Shown piece by piece: positions 12,008 to 23,100 of a stretch of 64,000 bases of DNA. The translations under genes and the position numbers were made by a program. Source of the stretch: Conchocele bisecta (lineage: Eukaryota; Mollusca; Bivalvia; Lucinida; Thyasiridae); contig CM055271.1 in assembly GCA_029237695.1 (NCBI GenBank), positions 32,980,462-33,044,461 on the forward strand. The letters are read 5' to 3'. Below the pieces are notes generated by a model. It saw only the letters and a program-made list of their open reading frames with translations. It made no database searches and was not told the DNA's origin. Within the stretch, counting starts at the first letter, position 1; each line of letters opens with the position of its first letter.

Positions 12008-12076
12008 AGTTTGTGCCTACTGAGTGGGCATGTACCTTTAAAGGTACATGCCCACTCAGTAGGCACAAACTGTTCA
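12008..12076. repeat. 69-70-bp perfect palindrome of two H ends
   Basis: AACAGTTTGTGCCTACTGAG through GTACCTTTAAAGGTAC to its exact inverse. These are two H-family termini joined head to head. Confidence 0.93.
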
Positions 12077-12528
12077 ATACGTGGGTAATGGTGAATTAAT
12101 GTTTATTTTGCCAGAAAATGTCTCAGCCGATGTCTCTGATATAAAGAACATTTTGTCAGTGAAATAAGGGTAGCTAACTCCTTCACGGAGTTAGCCCTTT
12201 TTTCCATGGACCCATTCACATTATACCGTACCGTACATTTTCATTGACAAAAAATGGCTGTATACTTTCATTGCTAATTGTGTATCAATTGAAAACCAAT
12301 GGTTATTTGGTAATTATATACACATCAGTTTCGTGCACACTGTGAAGGACGAATTCCTTTGTATTATAGTGAATCATTAATGCATTTATATTACTTTGTT
12401 ATTTCACTCTCTGGCCACTGTTGGCATTTTCAATGGTGTGTTGCCTTATTGAAGCAGAATGGCGATTTATGCCACAAGAGGTACATATGAATAAGCACTT
12501 GACATACTAATCTTATAGCACATGTTCT

Positions 12529-12804
12529 GTAGCCTAATTCACCAACATGGCAATGTATACTTATCTAGCAAACTATACTTTGAGGGAGAAATTTTCAATT
12601 TAAGGATAAAGTTATTAATGTTTAGTATACTGAAAAATGTAATCAATTCAGTATACTAATTATGCATGCTTTTAATCTGACATCAAATATACGCAGTCAT
12701 TAGTTCTATATGAAATAATGTATTTCGGGAAAAATAAATGGTTACTCCCTCAAAGTATACTTTGGTGGATAAGTATATTTTGCAATTTTTATGAAATCGG
12801 CTAC
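12529..12804. mobile_element. Foldback element B2
   Basis: Family B ends and AAAGTATACTTTG arms. The centre is reduced to TAGTATACTGAAAAATG. Confidence 0.88.
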
Positions 12805-13320
12805 TGATCGGTTTGAGCCCGTCATATGAACGTGATTATAAAACAAACTTTGCGGACATGTTCATGAAATTCGAACTTTGAGCCGGAGAAACGTCGACAA
12901 ATTAAATTGAATTTCAGTAATATATTCATGAACATGTTTATCAGAAGTTGCATAATCACGTCAATTATTGGCAAGCACCGTGAACATTCTCCAACTAGAT
13001 ATACAGGGACACCAACCAGGGATTCCAATAGGTGGAAGTTCCACTGCGTCGTCCCTGTGTCTGGCTGGAATGGGGTCTGTGATTGTAACATATTCTGAGC
13101 ACTTTCTCAGAGCATATACTCAAAAATCAGGCCTTAATACCAGTACACAGGCTTATTGCATAAAGTGGGCGCTCGCATTGTATTAACACAGTGTAATAAA
13201 AATCATAGTACACTTGTGTAATAAATATGCAAATTAGCTTGGTACAGAAAACGGGTTTGTTGACACGGTACAGCTTCAATGTGTGATCATGTGCTAATGC
13301 AATAAATAGAATCTAACAAT
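12805..13320. other. Stretch downstream of the receptor gene, unassigned
   Basis: Overlapping open frames of 63-89 codons on both strands (12822-13186) suggest no single coding frame. Nothing recognised. Confidence 0.4.
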
Positions 13321-13321
13321 T

Positions 13322-13441
13322 GTGATGATTTAATATGCTATTTATTAAACTCGTTGACTAATTTCATAAGAAACTCGGCATAGCCTCGTTTCTTATGAAA
13401 TCAGTAAACTCGTTTAATAAATATCATATTAAATCGTCACT
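13322..13441. repeat. Hairpin, ~55-bp arms
   Basis: GATTTAATATGCTATTTATT and its near inverse around CGGCATAGCCTCG. It lies downstream of the receptor stop. Confidence 0.88.
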
Positions 13442-13550
13442 CATGTAAGATCCTCTATTTATGTTCCTTTCTAAGCACATTCTCCAAATTCGTAATCTCG
13501 TTTGATTGGCCGAGACTGAGTTGCGTTGTACTCAAACAATTAGACTTCCT

Positions 13551-13779
13551 GGGGCGCGTTTCATTAAATTTTGTACGACTAAAATGTTCGTAAGTGCCAA
13601 TTTAGGATCGTCTTGAAATTTCAATTCATGGATTTACATTTATTGAACATAGGCTGCATATGCAGCCTGTGTTCAATACATGTACATCCATGAATTGTTT
13701 ACAAGAAAGTTGGTTAATGGGAAATTTACATAATTTTGCTCTAACGAACATTTTAGTCGTACGAAGTGAAACGGCCTCC
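13551..13779. mobile_element. Foldback element A2 (in 3' UTR region)
   Basis: It has the same arms and centre as A1, with diverged ends. It lies 80 bp after the receptor stop codon. Confidence 0.9.
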
Positions 13780-13858
13780 AGATCTTGAGCATGAGACTGG
13801 AGTAACTACTCAAGACAGTTTTACAATCACAGACCATGTTATGATCCACGCTCGATAG
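13639..13858 (-). promoter_or_regulatory. Putative 3' UTR with AATAAA signals
   Basis: About 80 bp after the stop codon the transcript runs into a family A foldback element (13551-13779). On the minus strand the first clear AATAAA is at 13644-13639 inside that element, roughly 215 nt past the stop. A second lies at 13346-13341 inside another hairpin. Which one is used cannot be told from sequence. Confidence 0.35.
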
Positions 13859-14100
13859 TTAGCTAGATTTGAACATGTCACACAGGAGCCGCTCGATTGG
13901 GATGGCGCCGATCGTGCGGCGGAAGAATATTTCCTCGATGGCGCGCGGGCTCACGGTGCGCAGGCTCGGGAGGAGAAGCAGCAGCTTGCCGAAGCGGACC
14001 TTGCTGGAGGGGTGGGTCGAGTAGATGTAGTCAGTCAACATCACCTGTGCCTGGTCCTGTAGCATGTCTACTTGGATGTAGTCGCGCAGTCCCTTCACTT
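13859..14100 (-). CDS. Coding exon 7: C-terminal ligand-binding domain, AF-2 and stop
   Basis: The acceptor CACATTGTAG precedes 14100 and TAA ends the frame at 13861-13859. The exon encodes residues 504-582. [13 protein letters not shown] is followed by [14 protein letters not shown], the helix 9-10 block shared by NR2 receptors, then [11 protein letters not shown] and the terminal LLCDMFKSS. The terminal helix is short and lacks a strong acidic AF-2 core, as is known for the repressive TLX and PNR receptors. Confidence 0.97.
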
Positions 14101-17100
14101 CTACAATGTGGAATGAAAATGGGAAAGGGTTTAACGACTTCTCAGCAATAGACAATACAATGATGACATTTTGACCGTTCGGCGACCATCTTGGATGACC
14201 TAATGACTCAATTTTGTATAAATAGGCATCCTCGATTAGTGTCTGGCACATAAAGGCAAATGTATATAAGAGAAGATGTTGATGAAATTGTATATAAAAC
14301 TTAACGCCGCAATTGTGACCACGAATGGTGTCAGATCGATCGCTCATCAATACCTTTGATTTGATATAATAAACACGACTACATTCGGGGAAAAATTAAA
14401 TTTACCCCCTATCCCCCAAGCCATGCACATGTTGACAACAGCGTCACAAATAAGAAAGAGCGTCTCTGCTCTATCATTCCTATAAAGTATCGCCAACATT
14501 TGTTCATCAGCTCGTGAGAAGATTTTTTAAGAAGGTGCGCTCTTTGTTAGATAACGGCCATCTTGGATTATCTGACGACTCTATTTTCTCAAATCTGAAT
14601 ACACTTTACCCAAGGATCATCACTGCGAAGTTTGGCCAATATCGATCGGTCAAACGGACCTTTCGGTTACCATTTTGAATGACCTAATACTCTGATTTAG
14701 ACAGAACTTTCACCAAGGCCGTCGTCCTGTCGATACCATCGACATTATATGACCATATTCGGTCATAACTGCAACTTGACCCCGCCGGGCCACACCCATT
14801 TGTGACCCCAGGTTAACCATGTAATAACAATGTATGCAACGCCAAATCTACATAAACTCAAATAATTAATGCTAGCTCTAAATAGAGATAGAATTAAATA
14901 TTTAGAGCTACATGTAGTTCCAAATCATTTGGAGAACTCTCTAAATCATTTGGAGCTAGTTGTAAATATTTAATGCCAGCTTTTAGAGATAGCAATAATT
15001 ATTTGACTTTCCATACACTTGAGTGTTGGGCTCAGGGGCCCGTTTCACTAAACTTCGTACAACTAAAATGTTCGTAAGTGCAAATTTAGGATCGTCTGTA
15101 AATTCAATTGATGTATATGCAGCCTATGCTCAATAAATGTAAATTCAATAATTGTTTACAACAAAGCATTACTAATGTGAACTTTACATACTATCATAAT
15201 TTTGCAATTACGAACATTTTAGTCGTATGAAGTTTAGTGAAACGGGCGCTTGTGGTGAAGGGGTAAACACCAGCGCTTTCAATGAGGGAACGTGACAATA
15301 GTTGTAAATTAATGAAGCTCTCACCCGATTTAAACAACACGAGTGCCTTCAGACAGGCGAACTCGGTGGAGTCGACTCGCATAGACACGAATCTCGCAAT
15401 CACGTCCTGCAGCGTCTTCAGGTGCATGGCGAACAGCATGCTGCGATCTGATTGGTCGGTCATCGAGTACCCGCATGCCAATAGCAACGAGCCTGCAGAC
15501 AATAAAATAGTACACAATGGGGGAACGCTTTAGCTGATTCATACGGAACGAATTAATAAAAAAAATCCATTTTTTTTATTAATTCGTTCCCACGAAACAA
15601 CAATTCGTTCCCTCAATTTAACAAAACGTTCCCTCGAATTAACAATTCGTTCCCACGATATAACAATTCGTTCCCTCGAATTAACAAATCGTTCCCACGA
15701 AATGACAATTCGTTCCTTCAATTCAACAATTCGTTCCCTCGAATTAACAATTCGTTGCCACGATATAAAAATTCTTTCGCACGAATTACCAATTCGTTCC
15801 CACGGAGAACGAATTGTTAATTCGTGGGAAGGAATTGTTAATTCGTGGGAAGGAATTGTTAATTGAGGGAAGGAATTGTTAATTGAGGGAAGGAATTGTT
15901 AATTGAGGGGAATTGTTAATTGAGGGAAGGAATTGTTAATTGAGGGAAGGAATTGTTATTTCGTGGGAACGAATTAATAAAAAAAAGAATTCTACGTCCC
16001 CTGTGGGGAATCTGACAAGCTTTATAGATACAATACATTTCGTCCATCGTCTGAGAAAAGGTACCTTATGGTGTGAGCCCCACCCTCACCACCCCACCCC
16101 ACCCCACCCCGAACAGTATGTGCACCTACATAGTTTGATCAGGGGCTATGACAGACACTAACTTGACTTCCTGCCGTCGGAAAATGTATTAATTAACCAC
16201 CATGTGTTATAAAGCCAACGGCCACCCCCCTCCCCTCCACACACCCCCCCCCCCCCCGCTCCCTCCCTCACACACACCCACCCACAAACCCAGTACTGCA
16301 TTGAGGTCCACTTACTCATGAACTATATGCGCTCAGTCTTTTTCTGAGAATGCAGGAAATGACGTTTCAGACCACCTGGATTTTCTGGGGTAGCACTATT
16401 ATCTGACTTTGGGGCATCGAAAACTCACACCCCTTCAAACATATCTACTTACTAACGTCTATCGGCAGCGACCATTGTGCAGCACTGAGTATGAACAGCT
16501 CGCTCCACGATTCCTCCAATAGGATCGCCTGGTCACGGAACGGAAGTGTGAGGAATGACGGGATATTTCGCGCCCATTTTATTGTCATAAACAGAAGTTT
16601 CGCCGCGGTTTCGTACGTCGTATCGAGGCGACTGCTTGTGTATGGCGTGTTGTCAAGTCGCTCGCCAGCCGGCGGATAGAGCGTGCTCATGTTGAATAGG
16701 CTGTTGCTGGGGATGTAGCCCGACCGGTAGCTGGCGTAATCATCGGCGGAGGAAGTAACGGTTGACGTCACCACGGGGCTGCTGCTTCTTGGTGGGTCGT
16801 GGCGCACTGAAACACAGGTATAGTCGGCATATAGATATGAGACAAGAAATGTGAGTTTCTATTAGATGAGGGGAAAATAAATTGCTGCCGACGAACATTT
16901 GGCCATTAAACACATTAAATCTAAAAAATATTTAAAAGTAAGTACTTTTTCATCAATAACAAAAAATTCACCCTCCACAAAAAAATAAATATTGATTTTA
17001 TTGCGAAAAAAAGATCTTCCTATGGGGATTTAACATGGGTAGTCAATTTTTTCGTTTTTCCAAAAATTGGAAATTGACTCCGAAACCTGGTGAGATAGCT

Positions 17101-20100
17101 TGAAAATGATTTTGAAAATCGGTCCACAAATAAAAAAAATATTAAAAAAAAATCTATGTTTAGCCCCCATGTTAAATTCCCATAGGAAAATCGTTTTTTC
17201 ACAATAAAATCAATATTTGATGGAATGTCATAAAATAATTTTTTTTGGAGAGGGTGACTTTTTTGTTATTTATGAAAAAGTACCTACAATTAAATATTTT
17301 TTACATTTAATGTGTTTAATAGCCAAAAGTTTGTCGGCAACGAAACGTGGAACAGACAGTAGTATCTTCTGTAAATGACGTCGAATAGCAAATGCGGAAT
17401 TCTATTCTCGTATTTCCGCATTCAATTCATTTGACTGGAATATAGATTTAAAATGTATGACCGAAGATAGTTGTTTTGAATATTTAGTACGGGTGCTTAA
17501 TTGCCATAGACTATGGAGAAATAACCGTTCATTTGTTTCGATGCAAGATTCGTGTTTCGCAGCTTACTGGCATGAATGACCTATTCCTATGGAACGCCAA
17601 ATCTACATAAACTCAAATGATTAGTGCTAGCTGTAAATAATTAGCATTAAATATTTAGAGCTAGCTCTCTAAATCAGTTGAAGCTAGCTCTCAATAATTT
17701 GAGATGATTACATGATTGTAGCAATAATTATTTGAGTGTGTAGATTCGGCGTCCCAGGAACGCCAACTCTACATAAACTCAAATTATTAATGCTTGCTCT
17801 AAATATTTAATGCTGGCTCCAATTATTTACAGCTAGCATAAATTGTGCGTGACTTGTTTCATAAATAAACATTATATCAAATGGAAACTCGTTTGAGATC
17901 CTCTATAAATGGACACAATCACTGATCAGACTACACTGGTGCAATCCTGTCATGTGACTTACGTTTCTTCTCTCTGGGCGGCGTGGTCGGCGACCGGTCC
18001 GGCGACGATTTCCCAGTCGACGACGATTGGCCCGAGTCAGACTGTACCGAAGGTGGCGAAAGCGACATCGACTTCCGGCCCCTCATATCGTCGTCGTCAT
18101 CGGACTTGTCCGGCCCGTTGTCGCCGTCGACCGTCGGTTTAGTCTGCTTCCCCGTCGGCGTGAAAAGGCCGCCGGGAGACCCGGGTTTATGGCCGTGGAA
18201 TATCCCGGGTAACGTCGTCGGCGCCGCCGTCAGTAGATTAATGTTGGAATGGTTCACGCCAGTCATCTCGGCCTTCACGCCATTTGCATATGCAAATGAT
18301 GAGCCGTTGCCGCCATTGGCCATCCCAGTCATGTGTTGCGTAGCGCCATTGGTGAATCCATTCAAATGGTAATTGTGCGGCGCGCCATTGGTCAGTGCAC
18401 CGAAGCGTGGCGGCGCACCATTGGTTATGTGATGGAACCCGTTGCGCCGGGTGTCGAAGAGATTGTAGGAAGGGTGGGGTAGCGGGTAGCCGTAATCAGG
18501 CGGGAGGGCGGTGGGCGTATGGTGGTACTGGTGGTATTGTCGGTGCTCGTACCTGCAAGGCGAGGAGACATGGTTAGGCCATGCCATTTTATTTTTTATG
18601 TTAAGCGTACACATAGATGTTCAAAACCTACTACGTATCCGCTGGGTCGAATAGTTGATAGTCCCAGCTGGTATTCGGTAGAAACAATCAAAGCCTTGAA
18701 AAACTAGGAAATGTGTTCATAGAACACGGAGGCCCCACATATCGCTTTGATAACAAACGAGGCAAAATTTCAAGTCCAAAAGGGGAGATAATCTATGACT
18801 TGGGTGTCGATTCAACAATCGAAATAAACTTTGCGTATCTATTCATCATAAGGAAGCTACATACCAAGGTTCAAACCTGTAGCTGTTTCGGGTTACAAGT
18901 TTTACGAGTTACAAGGCAAAATTGCCATATTCTAAGTAGAAAAGGGGGAGATAATCAATGACCCCAAGGTCGACTAAAAAATCGAAATAAGCTTTGCGCA
19001 TCTACTCGTCATAAGCAACATACATACCAAAGTTCAGGTATGTAGCTAGTACGGCTTAAAAGTTTTACGAGTTACAAGGCAAAATTTCCAAATTCCAAGT
19101 CGAAAAGGGGCAGATAATCCATGATCGAGATAAATTTTGCGCATCTACTCATCATAATGAAGCTACATGTACATACCGAGTTTCAGGTCTGTAGCTATTA
19201 CGGTTTAAAAGTTTTACTAATCACAAGGCCAAATTGCCAAATTCTAAGTAGAAAAATGGGAGATAATCCATGACCGGGGATCGAATCAAAAATTAAAATA
19301 AACATTGCGCATCTACTCCTCATCAGGAGGCTACATACCGAGTTTCAGTAGCCCATTTCATCAACATTGCAAAGTATACTTTAGTAGCAAAGTATACTTT
19401 GAGGGAGAAATTTTCAATTTTATGATAAATTTATTAATTTTTATTATACTGAATTTATTACATTATCACAGCCAATTTGGCTGTGATAATGTAATACATT
19501 CAGTATAATAATTCTGCATACTTTTAATCATCAAATATATGCATTTGTTAGTTCTATATGAAATAATGCATTTCAGGAAAAATAAATGATTACTCCCTCA
19601 AAGTATACTTTGCTAGTAAAGTATACTTTGCAATGTTGATGAAATAGGTTTCAGGTCTGTACCTATTACGGTTTAAATGTTTTACGAATCACGAGGCAAT
19701 ATTGTCAAATTTTAAGTCGAAAAACGGGAGATAATCCATGACCGGAGGTCGAATCAAAAATCGAAATAAACTATGCGCATCTATGTTGATGAAATAGGTT
19801 TCAGGTCTGTACCTATTACGGTTTAAATGTTTTACGAATCACGAGGCAATATTGTCAAATTTTAAGTCGAAAAACGGGAGATAATCCATGACCGGAGGTC
19901 GAATCAAAAATCGAAATAAACTATGCGCATCTACTCATCGTAAGGAAGCTACATACCGAGTTTCAGGTCTGTAGCTATTACGGTTTAAAAAGCACAAGGC
20001 AAAATTGCCAAATTCGATTGCAAGTCGAAAATGGGGAGATAATCCATGACCAAGGGTCGAATAAAAAATTGAAATAAACTTTTCTCATCTACTCCTCATC

Positions 20101-23100
20101 AGGAGGCTGCCTCCTCCAGTTTAGTTTAAACATAGTTTATTGCATATAAATACAATAGGCTCGGGCTACAAGTTCTCTCAACATTAATTACAGCCCTCAC
20201 CTAACAGCCCTCAACATTAATTACAGCTGCCTCCTCCACTATAGTGGTGGGACATAACAAGCACAGGTACATTTATGTTAAAAACATCCTCAACCTTCTG
20301 CAGTGTGTTTTACAGTGGAACCTCTCTAAACCGGGCACCCTGGGGACCCTTATTCCGAGCCATAGTTGTGTGCTATGCGATCATGGACAGGCATTATCGC
20401 CTTGAGATATATGACCAAGAAACCCATCAACATTATGATCACATGTTTCTTGTTGTCCGGTTTAGAGAGGTTCCACTGTATAACCAGTTTTGTTACTTTT
20501 TGACCAGTCCATGTACCTGGCCAGGTCGAGGTTTCCGATTTAAGCCTTCACATATGCCAACCAAAGCCATTAACCCTTACAATGGTGCATTAAATAGTGC
20601 CGTTTGGTTTTTATTTTTTTATTTTTATTTTTTCTCATAACAAAACGTGGTTTGACAGCACTTGAGAATCATTTCCATTGGAAATGATTCTCAAGTGCTG
20701 TCAAACCATGTTTTTATTGACAAGGAAGACACAATACAAAGTAACCGCGGAGGACAATTTACGTTTCCCGCGTTAGCCTTTCAAATAAAGCGTTATATAC
20801 TTGGCGCGGATCTATTGTTTACACCGGATTTACGGCGGCGCTCATGATGTCTCTTCTTTTAATGATGACCATGTTCCATGGTGGATACCTCATGGGCGTA
20901 CCCTGTTACCTATAAATGATATCTACGATTAGATTTTGACCACAGTCTCATTACTTTTTGACCATCCCACATACCTGGCGCGGTCGAGGTATTCGCCGAC
21001 GGGGTAGGGCGAGTGGCGGCCGTGACCGTCGGGCGGGCGGCCGCTGTCCGGGCAATCGTGTCGGTACTGGTAACATCGGGGCGCCCGCTCGTGCTGCACC
21101 GCTGGGCAAATAGAAGAGAACGATGTATGGTCACGTGGTCACAATGTCAATGGTACACCACCGTCTACGCTATTCTTGCCAATGTTCAAGGTGTATGATC
21201 ACGTGGTACTAACAACAACAACGAGTACTGAAACTTCCAGAATCCATCTGATTCAAAGTACGTATTATTTTATAGTGTCCTTATTACGTAACGGATTTTG
21301 ATGAAATTTTGATGAAATATGGCGCATCAAACGCGTCTTGTTAAGCTGCATTTGGTGGTCTCTGTATTTACGGCCAAACTTCTGTCGATTTTGCGAATAA
21401 TCGATTTCCGTGTCTACCGACACGGTAATCGATTCTTCGCAAAAACGACATAAGTCTGTGCCGAACTCCCTGGACCACCAAATGCAGCTCATGAAGAGCC
21501 ACGTGATCATGCACCTTGATGTTTGTCAATTGTTTTATTTCAAATTGCTTCAACCGTTAGACCGCTACTCACAACAATTGTCGTCTGCTGTTGCTTTTAT
21601 ATCTTGCCTTATTTCTCAATAAAAACATGGTTTGACAGCACTTTAGAATCATTTCCTGGAAATGATTCTGAAGTGCTGTCAAAGCATGTTGTAAATTATT
21701 CTAAAGTGCTGTCAAAGCATGTTTTGGTGATAATAATGGAAAATAGAAAATAAACAGCAGACGACGAACAAATTAAGATAGCGGTGTAAGGGTTAATATT
21801 GTGCTTCTAAATCAAGCAGATTGATTGGCTGAGCCTGGGCTGTGTACAGCCGGCTGGACTCATATTATCACATCGACAAGATATGTGCCGGTGACTAGGG
21901 AAATGGTTATAGTCGGCTACAGGGGGCCGTTTCACTAAACGTCGTACGACTAAAATGTTCGTAAGTGCAAATTTAGAATCGTCTGGATATTCCAATTGAT
22001 GGAATTACATTTAATGATATGCAGCCTATGCTCAATAAATGTAAATCCAATAATTGTTTACAAGAAAACATTGTTAATGTGAAATTTGCAGACTAAATGT
22101 AAATCCAATAATTGTTTACAAGAAAACATTGTTAATGTGAAATTTACAGACTATCATAATTTTGCACTTACGAACATTTTAGTCGTACGAAGCTTAGTGA
22201 AACGGCCCCCAGGAGTGCACTATGTGACCAAGATCTATATTGGTGACAAATTACATAAGCCCCATTTCTCCAGGCACGGCCACATATCAATTACAGTCAC
22301 CGAACACCAAGTTTGGTTTGTTTGTTTGTTGGGGTTTAACGGCATATCAACAGCTAAGGTCATTTAAGGCCGGGTGAATGGGTTTAGTACTAAATCCCAT
22401 ATATTACCTGTACAAGTACATGTTCAAGTACATATACAAATGGGAGGTGGGGGATCACGAAATCATAACTGAATATTTGCAATAAAAAAACTATATATTC
22501 AGCCCTGAAAGCAGAATTACCCTGGTCTGATGCCAGGTTCTCGCCACACCAAAATCACTTGGCCCTCTCCCAAAAGCAGTAGAATCAGTAATAATCTTAC
22601 TAATTGGTCGATAACCCAATTCAACTCATAGGTAACAAAAGAGCCAAAGATAAAAAACGTACCTGAGGGCCAAACCAGGCAAATCGTGATTCCTATAAGG
22701 AGGAACTCCTACCATTAATTTACGCCGTCGCATTCGCCCGACCAACCACCCACCCAATATTCGACTGAGTTGTCGGTGCGGTTAACACCGGGAACCACAT
22801 ACGAGAGACGCCATGTGACTTTATACCTATGAACATGTGCGATTTTTCAGGAAATATATTTACAAAATTCGTGATATTTTCTGCAAATGATCTCGAAAGA
22901 TGACGAAATTTTCATAGCAAATGCGGAATTATATTCCGCATTTGCAAAGAAAATGTCGTCATCTTTCGACGTCATTGAAAATGTAAATTTTGTAAATATG
23001 TTTCATGAACAATCGCACATGCTCTTAGGTGCACAATCACATGGATTTGTGTACCTTCGGACATCTGCGTAATTTCATTAAATACGTTTACAGTATTTAC

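Noticed and set aside
17931..18142. Plus-strand open frames over the receptor hinge exon
   Set aside because: They are antisense shadows of exon 4, whose minus frame is in phase at both splice junctions.
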